A stretch of DNA of 64,000 nucleotides from Bradyrhizobium iriomotense (GCF_030160715.1 NZ_BSOW01000017.1:1-64000); one strand, 5' to 3'. Positions 40,966 through 51,185 are shown, counted from the stretch's first letter. The notes: a model not told the origin generated them from the sequence alone. A program made the numbers and translations.

Positions 40966-42762
40966 GTGACAGACATTGCCAGCACGACCGGAGCCCCTGC
41001 TCGGCGGAGCAATCTGCTGGGCGGCCTGCTCATCTTTCGCCAATCGATCAGGCGCAAGATCGTCGGAATCTCCGTGGCGTTGATCATCCTGATGGTGATC
41101 ACATCGGCTCTTTCCATGGTGATGTCCAAGCGCGTGGAGCATCTGCTCGACGAGCTGACAGTCCGGTATATCCCCGCCTATGGTCATCTGGCGCGAGCCA
41201 ACATCCGCTCGCTTGAACGCGCGCTGGCGCTGCGTCGAATGGTGATCGCCAAGATGCAGGTGCCTGCGGATGAGGAAAGGTATGCGGGCCGCCTGCGTTT
41301 CTTTCAGGAAAAAGGTGACGAAGTCGAGCAGGAGGCGAACGCCGCGCGCAAGCTCATCAACGCGATCATAGACGACGTCAGCACGCCTTCGGACAACGCC
41401 GCTCTGGCGCGCATCGACAACCGTATCGACAGCGCCCTGACGGAAGGGAGCCGCCAACTGGGCGAGGAACAAGCGAAGTTGCTCAAGCAGCTGGATTCAA
41501 AAGATCTCACGGAGACTCGTGCCACGCTGGCACGCGTGGACACTCTGCGCGATCAGCTCACCCAGAAGATCGATGCAATCCGGGCCGACATGCTGTCGCA
41601 GGTGTTCGCGAGTACATCGACCGTGATCCGCGATCAGCAGCAAGCGATAGACGTATCAGCCGTCGTTACAGGCCTTGCGGCCGTGCTTGGCCTGGGGTTT
41701 GCTTTCCTTGTCAGCAGCGGCATCACCCGTCCGGTACGACGGTTGCTGGAAGGCACCCAAGAGATCGAAGCCGGCCGCTTCGATCAATTGATCAGCGTCT
41801 CCACAAAAGACGAGATTGGTCAACTTTCAGCCGCGTTCAACCGTATGGTCGAGCAGCTGCGCCGGAATGAACGTATCCGCGAAACGTTCGGTCGATATAT
41901 CGATCCAAGGGTCGTGGAAGGACTGCTCGACCGCCCCGACGCGGCGACCGAGGGCCAACGCCGTCTCATGACCGTGATGTTCTGCGACATGAAGGGCTTC
42001 ACCTCGATGAGTGAAGGCATGACGCCCCAGGGTCTCGTCAAGGTCATGAACTGCTATTTGACGATGATGTCGGAGCCGATCCGGGAACGCCACGGGGTGA
42101 TCGACAAATACATCGGCGATGCCATCATGGCCTATTGGGGCCCGCCGTTCATTGAGGAAGCGGATCAGACCCGCCTCGCCTGCCTTGCCGCGATCGACAT
42201 GGTCGACCGGGTGCCCAAGCTTCGTAAGCAACTACCGGAGCTTCTGGGGGTTCGCGTGATACCGGCCGAATGCGACGTCCGCATCGGTATTGCCACGGGC
42301 GAGGTGTTGACCGGCAGCATCGGCTCGGACCTGATGATGAGTTTCACCGTCATGGGCGACGCCGTCAATCTTGCGTCCCGACTCGAGGCAGTTAACAAGG
42401 TCTATGGATGCCGCATTCTGATATCCGAAGCGACCGCCGCCACGGTCGGGACCGAACTCGAACTGCGTGAGATCGATCGTCTTGCGGTCGTCGGACAGAG
42501 CAAGCCGCAAGCCGTGTTCGAAGTGATGGGAAGTCATGGAGAGCTTACGAAGCAGCAGGAGCTGTTGCGATCCCGGTATAAAGAGGGTCTTGCGGCCTAT
42601 CGCATTGGGCGCTGGGAAGATGCACGCAACGCCTTCAATGCTGCTCTCGAGGTGTCCCCAGGGGATGGCCCGTCGCTTACTCTCCTGAACCGCCTCGACC
42701 ATCTTCAATCCAATCCGCCACCGGCCGACTGGAATGGCTCGTGGCACATGGAGCACAAGTAA
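40966..42762 (+). CDS. Membrane-bound adenylate/guanylate cyclase with HAMP domain
   Basis: A 598-residue class III cyclase. After an N-terminal helix (KIVGISVALIILMVITSALS, about 32-51) comes a periplasmic helical sensor region to about 225, a second helix (AVVTGLAAVLGLGFAFLVSS) and a HAMP linker (GITRPVRRLLEGTQEIEAGR, about 251-300). The catalytic domain (about 335-510) has both metal aspartates: MFCDMKGFTSMSEG and DKYIGDAIMAYWG, and MGDAVNLASRLEAVNK. Last come about 60 helical residues (YKEGLAAYRIGRWEDARNAF). It starts with GTG. Its place in the sulfatase cluster suggests it senses a periplasmic signal and makes cyclic nucleotide. Confidence 0.9.
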   Translation: MTDIASTTGAPARRSNLLGGLLIFRQSIRRKIVGISVALIILMVITSALSMVMSKRVEHLLDELTVRYIPAYGHLARANIRSLERALALRRMVIAKMQVPADEERYAGRLRFFQEKGDEVEQEANAARKLINAIIDDVSTPSDNAALARIDNRIDSALTEGSRQLGEEQAKLLKQLDSKDLTETRATLARVDTLRDQLTQKIDAIRADMLSQVFASTSTVIRDQQQAIDVSAVVTGLAAVLGLGFAFLVSSGITRPVRRLLEGTQEIEAGRFDQLISVSTKDEIGQLSAAFNRMVEQLRRNERIRETFGRYIDPRVVEGLLDRPDAATEGQRRLMTVMFCDMKGFTSMSEGMTPQGLVKVMNCYLTMMSEPIRERHGVIDKYIGDAIMAYWGPPFIEEADQTRLACLAAIDMVDRVPKLRKQLPELLGVRVIPAECDVRIGIATGEVLTGSIGSDLMMSFTVMGDAVNLASRLEAVNKVYGCRILISEATAATVGTELELREIDRLAVVGQSKPQAVFEVMGSHGELTKQQELLRSRYKEGLAAYRIGRWEDARNAFNAALEVSPGDGPSLTLLNRLDHLQSNPPPADWNGSWHMEHK

Positions 42763-42781
42763 CAGACGAGGAAAGCGAAAC

Positions 42782-43051
42782 ATGTACAAGCTTCTGGGCT
42801 TACTGGTGCTGGCAAGCACGATGAGCGGACTGACGGCCGGCATCGCCCAAACCGCTCAGGAAACAGTGCCGACGATGCTCGCGGCGCAGATACGTATCCA
42901 GGGGTTTGCGTGCGAGAAGGCGCTCAGCGCCATCAAGGACAGGAAACGATCAAAGCCGGATCATGAGGTATGGGTGCTGAAGTGCAGCAACGCGACTTAT
43001 CGGGTGAGCCGTGCTCCCGACATGGCTGCGAGGGTCGAGCTGCTGCGCTGA
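42782..43051 (+). CDS. Small exported protein, 89 residues
   Basis: Signal peptide MYKLLGLLVLASTMSGLTAG, cleaved near GIA or AQT. The mature part is mostly charged with two cysteines (GFACEKALSAIKDRKRS, WVLKCSNATYRVSRAPDMAA) about 27 residues apart. AGGAAAG precedes the ATG. It starts 19 bases after the cyclase stop and lies before the multiheme cytochrome. This PepSY-sized shape (ALSAIKD, HEVWVLKCSNATYRV) is compatible with a small inhibitor or periplasmic ligand-binding domain; no family is certain. Confidence 0.6.
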   Translation: MYKLLGLLVLASTMSGLTAGIAQTAQETVPTMLAAQIRIQGFACEKALSAIKDRKRSKPDHEVWVLKCSNATYRVSRAPDMAARVELLR

Positions 43052-43095
43052 AGTCCTCGTCGACTGGACTCGCGTGACATGGATTGCGCTTCACG

Positions 43096-45513
43096 ATGGC
43101 CAAAGGCGCCGGAAAGCACCGCAAGCGCGACAAGGTCCGCACGCAAGTGCGACCGCCCAGGCCGGCCGATGTCCTCCCACAACCGTCTCCCGCCGTCAGG
43201 CCAAAATCCGCTACATGGATCGCGATTGGCTTCGGCGCGCTATTGCTTGTCCTGATGGCTGGTGCGTTGACGTGGTTCAACGGACCGAACAACGTCTCGA
43301 TTGAACAACGTCAGACCGCCGAGCCGACCTTTGTCGGCAGTCAAACCTGCAGCGGCTGCCATCAGCGCGAAGCCGATCTCTGGCAAAATTCGCAGCACCG
43401 GCACGCCATGGACCACGCTAGCGATGCGTCCGTCCGTGGCGACTTCAATGATACGGCCTTTGAATATGCGGGCACGCGCTCGCGCTTCTTCCGGAAAGAC
43501 CAAAAGTTTCTCGTCGAGACGGACGGACCGGATGGCAAGCTCGCGACATTCGAGGTGAAGTACACGTTCGGGCTTGATCCGCTACAGCAATACTTGATCG
43601 AGTTTCCCGACGGTCGTGTCCAGGCGCTGTCGATCGCATGGGATACCCGGCCCAAGGACCAGGGCGGCCAGCGCTGGTTTCACCTTTACCCTGACGGCGC
43701 GATTACCCATGACGATCCCCTGCACTTGACGAAGCTGAACCAGAACTGGAATTTCATGTGCGCGGAGTGCCATTCGACCGCCGTGCACAAGAACTACGAT
43801 GCAACCAAGGACCGGTTCGCCACGACCTTCTCCGAGATCAGCGTCGGGTGCGAAGCGTGTCACGGTGCGGGCTCGCGCCACGTGAGCTGGGCTCGTCAGA
43901 ACGCGAAATCCCGCGATCCAGATAATGGCCTGCTGGTGAAGTTCGACGAACGCGCGGGCATCACCTGGTCTGCCGATGCCGGGACATTGACGCCGATACG
44001 CAGCGCGCCGGCGCCGATGCTGCGCAAGGAGGTCGAGACCTGCGGGCGCTGCCACGCGCGTCGCGGTCAGCTTTCCGAAGATTGGGTTCCGGGCAGGTCG
44101 CTCTCGGAAACCCATCGGGTGTCCCTGCTCGATCGGCAACGCTTTCATGCCGACGGTCAGATGCGGGACGACGAAGAGACGTACAACTATGCTCCGTTCA
44201 AGCAGAGCAAGATGTTTGCCAAGGGCGTGACCTGCAGCGATTGCCACGACCCGCATAGTGCAGCGCTGAAGGCGCCCGGCGACGGGGTGTGTGGTCAATG
44301 CCACCCAGCGGAGAAATATCAAACAGCCGCTCATCGGCAACACGCCAATGTCACGCCGTCGCCGACCTGCGCCTCCTGTCACATACCGGAGCGGCGATAC
44401 ATGGTCGTCGACCGCCGCCACGACCACAGCTTCCGGATACCCCGCCCCGATCTGTCCGTGCTGTCGGGCACGCCGAATGCGTGCAACGATTGCCACCGCG
44501 ACAGGTCCGCTGGCTGGGCGGCACAACAGGTCGAAGCCTGGTTCGGCCCGCAGCGGCACGGTTATCAGGCCTACGCACCGGCATTTCATGCAGCCTGGAG
44601 CGAAGCGATTGACGCGCAGGCCCAACTCGGGGCCGTTGCCCAGGCCGGCGACGTGCCGGCATTGGTACGCGCGAGTGCGCTGGCCGAGCTTCCCCGGCCT
44701 GAGGTCGACCTTATCCGCCGCGGACTTGCCGATCCCGATCCGCTCGTACGGCTGGGAGCACTTGATGCCATGGAAGCTATTCCTGCAGACCAGCTCTGGG
44801 GGCTCGCCTCACCGCAATTGACCGATCCCGTTCGCGGCGTGCGTATCCGGGCTGCCGAGCTGCTGGCGTCCGTTTCCCCGTCGCGCCAGCCCGCCGCCGA
44901 TCGCGATAGGTTCGCGCAGGCCGCAGCCGAGTTCGTGACGGCGCAAAGGTTGAATTCGGACCGTCCCGAGGCGCGTACCACGCTCGGCAGTTTCTTTGCG
45001 CGTCAGGCGAACGCTGCCGCGGCGGAGGCCGAGTATCGCGCGGCGCTCACGCTTGATCCTTCGTTTTCGCCCGCCGTGATTAATCTCTCCGACCTCTATC
45101 GGCAGCTCGGGCGCGAGAGTGATGGCGAGCGGGTTCTTCGCGACGCCTTATCCAGATCGCAGCCGAGCGCTCCGCTCCACCATGCGCTTGGTCTGTCGCT
45201 CGTCCGTCAGAAGCGGAACGATGCGGCGCTCGATGAACTGCGTCAAGCGGCCATGCTGGACCCCAGCCGGTCGCGCTATGCCTACGTCTACGCCATCGGG
45301 CTGCACGCTGCAGGTCGCCGCGACGATGCACTTGCCGTCCTCAAGACAAACCTGAGCGGACATCCCAATGACCACGACAGTCTCTCGGCGGCAATCGCGT
45401 TCAGTCGAGAAAAAGGGGATTCCGCTGCAGCGCTGGAATTTGCCGAGCGGCTTGCGCGCCTGACGCCCGGCGATCACGCGATCGCTGAACTCATCAAGCA
45501 ACTCAAACGATAG
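43096..45513 (+). CDS. Membrane-anchored octaheme cytochrome c with TPR domain
   Basis: An 805-residue protein. A basic start is followed by one membrane helix (WIAIGFGALLLVLMAGALTW, 41-60), with the rest in the periplasm. Eight CxxCH heme sites: CSGCH 85, CAECH 222, CEACH 252, CGRCH 316, CSDCH 380, CGQCH 399, CASCH 425, CNDCH 463. A short HEAT-like stretch (about 510-600; LGALDAMEAIPADQLWG) precedes TPR repeats (600-805; ARTTLGSFFARQANAAAAEA, LHHALGLSLVRQKRNDAALD). The layout fits TPR-bearing multiheme cytochromes related to cytochrome c554 and octaheme reductases. It needs periplasmic heme attachment. Its redox partner is unknown; a TTG at 43084 is an alternative start. Confidence 0.88.
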   Translation: MAKGAGKHRKRDKVRTQVRPPRPADVLPQPSPAVRPKSATWIAIGFGALLLVLMAGALTWFNGPNNVSIEQRQTAEPTFVGSQTCSGCHQREADLWQNSQHRHAMDHASDASVRGDFNDTAFEYAGTRSRFFRKDQKFLVETDGPDGKLATFEVKYTFGLDPLQQYLIEFPDGRVQALSIAWDTRPKDQGGQRWFHLYPDGAITHDDPLHLTKLNQNWNFMCAECHSTAVHKNYDATKDRFATTFSEISVGCEACHGAGSRHVSWARQNAKSRDPDNGLLVKFDERAGITWSADAGTLTPIRSAPAPMLRKEVETCGRCHARRGQLSEDWVPGRSLSETHRVSLLDRQRFHADGQMRDDEETYNYAPFKQSKMFAKGVTCSDCHDPHSAALKAPGDGVCGQCHPAEKYQTAAHRQHANVTPSPTCASCHIPERRYMVVDRRHDHSFRIPRPDLSVLSGTPNACNDCHRDRSAGWAAQQVEAWFGPQRHGYQAYAPAFHAAWSEAIDAQAQLGAVAQAGDVPALVRASALAELPRPEVDLIRRGLADPDPLVRLGALDAMEAIPADQLWGLASPQLTDPVRGVRIRAAELLASVSPSRQPAADRDRFAQAAAEFVTAQRLNSDRPEARTTLGSFFARQANAAAAEAEYRAALTLDPSFSPAVINLSDLYRQLGRESDGERVLRDALSRSQPSAPLHHALGLSLVRQKRNDAALDELRQAAMLDPSRSRYAYVYAIGLHAAGRRDDALAVLKTNLSGHPNDHDSLSAAIAFSREKGDSAAALEFAERLARLTPGDHAIAELIKQLKR

Positions 45514-45562
45514 GCATCGCCGCAAGTTGACGCCATCTGCGCGCCACGATCAAGAGGCGCGG

Positions 45563-46018
45563 CTAATTGCGCACCGCATAGAGCGGCGTTCTGAGCGTCA
45601 GTTGGTAGGCCGGCTTCGGCACCCACATGATCTCCGCGGTGACGCCGAACAGGCAGTTGTCGTTATCGTCCATGCGATCGAGATCCAGCCGCACGATCGG
45701 CTGCGTGAAGGGCTGGATCGGCACAAGGTTCAGAAGCTGTGCGCCCTCAAAGGACTGAACGCCAAAGCATCCGGTAAACTTCCAGTTGCTCGGCTATTGG
45801 TAGTAGCCGCCAACATAGCCGATCGTATTTGGTCTGACCCTGACCAGCGCATTGCCGACATCGACGCGCGTGTGCTGGATGCCCGCAATCAATCCCCTCG
45901 TCTCATCCTTGTCCAGCGCGTAGTCGAACTCGAGGATGTTGTTGAACGAAGTCGCGGTCAGCGGTCCGTTGGGGACCGACTGGGTGATTGTCGACTGCAG
46001 GGTCACGGTCGGGAAAAG
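45563..46018 (-). pseudogene. C-terminal remnant of an exported barrel protein with an in-frame stop
   Basis: On the minus strand one frame runs from a GTG near 46006 (after a TGA at 46019-46021) through ATSFNNILEFDYALDKDETR, GLIAGIQHTRVDVGN and IGYVGGYYQ to a TAG at 45794-45796, then resumes with PSNWKFTGCFGVQSFEGAQL, RMDDNDNCLFGVTAEIMWVP and QLTLRTPLYAVRN. The part before the stop and the part after look like one beta-strand-rich protein with its N-terminus missing. Family unknown. Confidence 0.55.
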
Positions 46019-46563
46019 TCAATCAATGATGCGCTCCGAACTCGTCACACGAGCCTGCCATTGCGGCAAGGCCAACCCCAGATGGTGAAACATGTCTTGG
46101 CATGAATTATGTCACTTTGTCCGCGATATCTGATCGCGATTTCCTCGTCGAGTTCGATGTCGCTCATCCAATCGATCCGGCTGCAGCTCATCAAGATCGG
46201 GCTGGCCAAACGCGGCACCAAGACCGTCAGCATGCACGGCTTGTGGAAGTCCGCCGCGATCCTCGCCGCCGATACTTCGGCACGGCAGGCGTTGAGACAA
46301 TCAACCTGCACAAGTCAGATGCCATGGCCGATCACCAAGCCAAGATGCGGAAGTGCGCACGCCTTCGCGCCAAGACGCGCCCCAAACGCGCGATGATCCG
46401 GCACGTGAAGTGATGTTGCAGCGCAGGATTCTTGTTTGCGCTGCGAGATCGGGACTCCTGAATATGTGCAAACTTTAACGAACCTACGCATTTGTGTTGC
46501 GACCTCGTCAACGAACTCTGCTTATGTTAGACTTACGTCCAACAGCAGCAGGGAGGTCCCACG
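46019..46563. other. Intergenic stretch after the barrel remnant
   Basis: 545 bases. Several open frames overlap on both strands around 46100-46410 but none has a family pattern; a basic peptide frame (from ATG 46324, MADHQAKMRKCARLRAKTRP) has no ribosome site. The last 100 bases should carry the promoter of the 46564 gene. Confidence 0.35.
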
Positions 46564-46779
46564 ATGTCAGCATTTGCTGAAGTCATGTCGACCGTTGTGC
46601 GTAACCGCGATCCACGTTGCAGTGAGTTGCCCACTTGTCCGGTCTGCGCCGACTCCATGGTCGCCGCCGAAGCTTCCGCCTATGTCTCGGACCACGTGAT
46701 CAGCTATCTCTGGACCTGCGACACCTGTGGTTACGGTTTCGTGACAAAGCATTCCGTTAAACGGTTCACTTGCAATTGA
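46564..46779 (+). CDS. Zinc-ribbon protein, 71 residues
   Basis: MSAFAEVMSTVVRNRDPRCS, then LPTCPVCADSMVAAEASAYV, LWTCDTCGYGFVTKH. Two CxxC pairs make a rubredoxin- or ribbon-like zinc site. GGGAGG is close before the ATG. Members of this type are widespread in Bradyrhizobium and unstudied. It converges on tgt, with its stop four bases from the tgt stop. Confidence 0.65.
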   Translation: MSAFAEVMSTVVRNRDPRCSELPTCPVCADSMVAAEASAYVSDHVISYLWTCDTCGYGFVTKHSVKRFTCN

Positions 46780-46782
46780 CGC

Positions 46783-47934
<1,152 letters not shown>

Positions 47935-48055
47935 GGCGCTGCTTATTGCGTGCCGGGAGCGGCCAATCAACCCGCTCGGGATGCGCTGGAGCGGCTTATG
48001 CCCCAAGCTGGGACACAATTTTCGCAGACTTGCGGAACACGGCGGCTTGTTAAAT

Positions 48056-48076
48056 AAAACGATACAGTATAGTTTT
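48056..48076. promoter_or_regulatory. TetR-type palindromic operator, site 1
   Basis: AAAAC-g-ATAC-a-GTAT-a-GTTTT, palindromic except for three single bases. It lies about 75 bases before the patatin-like gene. The same palindrome occurs at 50274, with a TetR gene between. It overlaps the likely promoter. Confidence 0.6.
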
Positions 48077-48150
48077 ATCCTGGGGGCTGGACGAGACGCC
48101 GCGGCGATGCTGACGGCGGTAGCACATGCGTGATCTCCAGCCGCCAATCC

Positions 48151-49332
48151 ATGCTTTTTCCTTCCTGCTCGACTGACGGCTCCATCCCCTCCGGTGGTTG
48201 GATCAAACGGACTGCCGCTCGCCTGTTCGCATCGGCAGCGCTGGCGTGTTGCCTTGCGCTGCCCGCGTGCACCTCCCTACCGCGAACGCCCTACACCGCA
48301 GCCGAGGCCAGCGCCTCGCGCGTGCTCGATATCGACGGCTTGCGGCGCTATGCCGACGAGCCCATTACGAAGTTCAGCTTCGAAAAAGAGTATAAAGCCG
48401 CGAGCCGAACCTATCTCGCGCTCTCCGGCGGCGGTGCCGACGGCGCCTATGGCGTCGGCGTTCTGAACGGCTGGAGCGCGGCCGGCACCCGTCCGACCTT
48501 CTCGGTCGTTTCGGGCGTCAGCACCGGCGGGCTCATTGCACCCTTTGCGTTCCTCGGCCCGCAGTACGACGAAACGCTGCGAGAGGTTTACACCAGCGGC
48601 ATCGCGGAAAGCCTGCTCAACGATCCAAGCATCATGCGCGTGCTGTTCGGATCCGGCCTGTTCGGCAATAAGCGGCTCCGGGAGTTGGTGGCGCGCTACG
48701 TCGGGCCGGAGATCCTCGCTCAGGTCGCACGTGAAAATGCCAAGGGCCGAAAGCTGCTGGTCGTGACGACCGATCTGGACACCCAACGCACCGCCATCTG
48801 GGACATGGGCAAGATCGCTGCAGTCGGCACACCCGAGGCGCTGCACCTGTTTCGCGACGTGATGGCAGCCTCCGCCAGCATTCCCCTGGTCTTTCCACCT
48901 ATCATGATCGAGGCCGAGGGCCAGGGCCACAGGTTTCAGGAGATGCATGTCGACGGTGGCGTGACGGCCCCGGTGCTAACGCTGCCGGAGGCCCTGTTCT
49001 TCCAGGGACGCCTGCCCGGCAACGCAAAGATGGACATCTACATCCTCGTCAATAAAAAGATCGAGCGCACCTTCGAGCTCGTGTCCAACAGCACGATCGA
49101 TGTCGCCTCGCGCAGCCTGTCATCAATCACCCAGTCGCAGACGCGCTCGATCATCTTCTCGACCTACGATTTCGCCAACCGCAACCGGCTGGGCTTCCAC
49201 CTCTCCTACATCGAGCGCGATTATCCCGCATCGCCCTCGGAAGGGTTCGACACCGCCTATATGCGCGCGCTCTACCAGCATGGGTACGAGAAGGCGGCTG
49301 CCGGCCGCGCCTGGAGCTCGACGCTTCCCTAG
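48151..49332 (+). CDS. Patatin-like phospholipase, lipoprotein
   Basis: A 393-residue patatin-family lipase. The lipobox ALPAC puts the lipid on Cys 40, so it is anchored in a membrane on the periplasmic side. The patatin motifs are there: oxyanion loop LSGGGADGAYGVGVLNG (about 91-107), nucleophile Ser 124 in SGVSTGG, and the catalytic Asp in EMHVDGGVTAP. The enzyme probably cuts acyl chains from phospholipids. A GTG seven codons earlier (48130) is possible; I chose the first ATG. An operator-like palindrome lies upstream. Confidence 0.85.
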   Translation: MLFPSCSTDGSIPSGGWIKRTAARLFASAALACCLALPACTSLPRTPYTAAEASASRVLDIDGLRRYADEPITKFSFEKEYKAASRTYLALSGGGADGAYGVGVLNGWSAAGTRPTFSVVSGVSTGGLIAPFAFLGPQYDETLREVYTSGIAESLLNDPSIMRVLFGSGLFGNKRLRELVARYVGPEILAQVARENAKGRKLLVVTTDLDTQRTAIWDMGKIAAVGTPEALHLFRDVMAASASIPLVFPPIMIEAEGQGHRFQEMHVDGGVTAPVLTLPEALFFQGRLPGNAKMDIYILVNKKIERTFELVSNSTIDVASRSLSSITQSQTRSIIFSTYDFANRNRLGFHLSYIERDYPASPSEGFDTAYMRALYQHGYEKAAAGRAWSSTLP

Positions 49333-49437
49333 GATCGCGCGAGCCCCGGCGGAACGGCGCCTTGCCGAGATGGTTGATGATGCGGCCGATTCGGCCAGAT
49401 TCGCGATGACGCCCCCCTTGCCGCGCGTTATAGAGCG

Positions 49438-50214
49438 ATGACGGCGATCACGACCACGCAGGAATCATGGGGCATGGGATTGACTGCGACCAAGACGAGA
49501 ACGGCGAAACGGGAGGTCCCGAAATCGCGCGGCGGCCGGCCGACCAAGAGCGCCGCCATCGAGCGCGACCAGCGACTGATCGAGGTCGCCACGCGCCTGT
49601 TCCTCGATCGCGGCTATGACGCAACCTCGCTCGACGCCGTGGCGGAGGCAGCCCGAGTCAGCAAGCCGACCGTCTATGCGCGCTACGGCGACAAGCGCGG
49701 ATTGTTTGCCGAGGTCTTGAGGCGCGAGATCGCGCGCTGGCTCGCGCCGCTTGCCGAGGCCGCCGAGGTGCAGCTCACGCGTCCCTCGGACATTTCGGTC
49801 GAGCAGCGCCTGGGCGAGGTCGGCCGCGAGATGCTGATGTTCACCTGCGGTCCCGACGCCGTCGCCTTCAGCCGCATGATGACGTCACAGGCCATCAACT
49901 TCCCCGACATCGCCAAGCTCGGCAAGGAGGAAGGCTGGATGAAGGCCGTCTCCACGACGGCGCGGTTCTTCGATCATCTGGTCGCGCAGGGCGCCATGGA
50001 CCTCGAGGATACCGGTATCGCGGCCGAGGTCTTTCTCGACGTCGTCGTCGGCCATACCCACCGGATGGCGACATTCGGCACACCGCTGGAGATGAAATCG
50101 GCCGAAAGGCGCATGCGCTCGGCGATCCGGCTGTTTTTGGCAGGCGCGCTCGGGCCTCCGGGCCGCGTCCAGACCGCGCGCAAGGGCGCGGTTCCGCGGC
50201 GCCCGCCCCGCTGA
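49438..50214 (+). CDS. TetR/AcrR family regulator
   Basis: A 258-residue TetR-type repressor. The N-terminal extension (about 35 residues, KTRTAKREVPKSRGGRPTKS) precedes the helix-turn-helix: IEVATRLFLDRGYDATSLDA, VAEAARVSKPTVYARYGDKR, GLFAEVLRREIARW. The rest is the ligand-binding helices with a C-terminal TetR domain (FFDHLVAQGAMDLEDTG, EVFLDVVVGHTHRMATFG). Targets are likely the two matching palindromes at 48056 and 50274, i.e. the patatin gene and the PepSY gene. It lies 106 bases after the patatin stop on the same strand. Confidence 0.85.
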   Translation: MTAITTTQESWGMGLTATKTRTAKREVPKSRGGRPTKSAAIERDQRLIEVATRLFLDRGYDATSLDAVAEAARVSKPTVYARYGDKRGLFAEVLRREIARWLAPLAEAAEVQLTRPSDISVEQRLGEVGREMLMFTCGPDAVAFSRMMTSQAINFPDIAKLGKEEGWMKAVSTTARFFDHLVAQGAMDLEDTGIAAEVFLDVVVGHTHRMATFGTPLEMKSAERRMRSAIRLFLAGALGPPGRVQTARKGAVPRRPPR

Positions 50215-50273
50215 CAAGTTCGTGACATCGGCACGTTTTCCCGCCGCGCGGCCAATTGCGCCTTGCTCATAAT

Positions 50274-50294
50274 AAAACGATACGGTATGGTTTA
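50274..50294. promoter_or_regulatory. TetR-type palindromic operator, site 2
   Basis: AAAAC-g-ATAC-g-GTAT-g-GTTT, the same design as site 1 with 18 of 21 bases in common. It lies about 200 bases before the PepSY gene. Confidence 0.6.
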
Positions 50295-50496
50295 GTTTAT
50301 AAGCAAGGTACGGGCTGATGCCTTCCTAGCCCCTGGCAGGACCGCACCGTTCTTAAGACTTTGATCGCTGTAACATCCTACGCTGTTGCAACGCTCCGCG
50401 GCCGGCCAGTTGCCCCCGGTCGGCCGCGCAATTCTTGTTCAAGACAGTCCGGACCATCCGCCGGCAGAGTCAGGCTTCGGGATGGAGAACTTGAAA

Positions 50497-51102
50497 ATGC
50501 GTACGCCGAAATACTGGAGACAGCTGCTCGCGATCGCCCTGTGGGCGGTCCTGCTCCCTGCCCCGGTCTATGCGATCGCGGCGTCGACCGACGCGCCAGC
50601 CTCGCTCCGGAGCGAGGCCGACGACAGCGCGGCCCTGGACCAGCGGGCGGTCGACCGCGAACTCGCCCTGTTCCGCGGCTCCGCGATTTCGCTGAGGCAG
50701 GCGATGGCGATCGCCGAAGCACAGCATGCGGGCTCGACGACCGCCGACGTCAGTTTCGACGGCGCCGCTGCCTCGCCGGTCTACCGGGTGAAGACCCTGC
50801 ACAATGACCGCGTCTGGCAACACGCGATCGACGCCACGACCGGCAAGATCGTTGGCGGCGCCGCCGCCTCACCGCTCGACGAGTTCGATGCCGATGACCG
50901 CAGCAACCTCGCCACCCTCAAGGCGATCCAGCACCGGCTGGCCGACGCCGTGCGCGTGGCGGAGCACGCTGCCTCGGGCAAGGCGATCAGCGGCGGCCTG
51001 ATCCGCGAACGCGGCCGGCTGAACTTCGCAATCGTCGTCATGAGCGGTAACGACCTCAAGGAGGTCATCCTCGAGCCGCCCGGCGCCGCGAGCCGGCGGT
51101 AA
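50497..51102 (+). CDS. PepSY-domain exported protein
   Basis: A 201-residue protein. The signal sequence is MRTPKYWRQLLAIALWAVLL and cleavage near AIA. It has two PepSY-like units: SLRQAMAIAEAQHAGSTTAD with VYRVKTLHNDRVWQHAIDAT, TGKIVGG (residues 70-130), and a following helical half (LATLKAIQHRLADAVRVAEH). PepSY domains hold or inhibit partner proteins in the periplasm. GGAGAACTTGAAA precedes the chosen ATG; another lies 15 bases upstream. It might be controlled by the TetR gene before it. Confidence 0.7.
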   Translation: MRTPKYWRQLLAIALWAVLLPAPVYAIAASTDAPASLRSEADDSAALDQRAVDRELALFRGSAISLRQAMAIAEAQHAGSTTADVSFDGAAASPVYRVKTLHNDRVWQHAIDATTGKIVGGAAASPLDEFDADDRSNLATLKAIQHRLADAVRVAEHAASGKAISGGLIRERGRLNFAIVVMSGNDLKEVILEPPGAASRR

Positions 51103-51148
51103 AACGAGGCGCCTGCTCCGTTACAGCCCGAACCGGGCCGAAAAGCCG

Positions 51149-51177
51149 TTGACGGCGGCCAAACTCTCCCGCATAAG
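51149..51177 (+). promoter_or_regulatory. Sigma-70-type promoter before the asd leader
   Basis: TTGACG (51149-51154), a 17-base spacer, and CATAAG (51172-51177). A start about 7 bases after the -10 would be near 51184-51186, i.e. at the first ATG of the leader, making the leader peptide leaderless. Confidence 0.55.
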
Positions 51178-51185
51178 TCGCCGCC

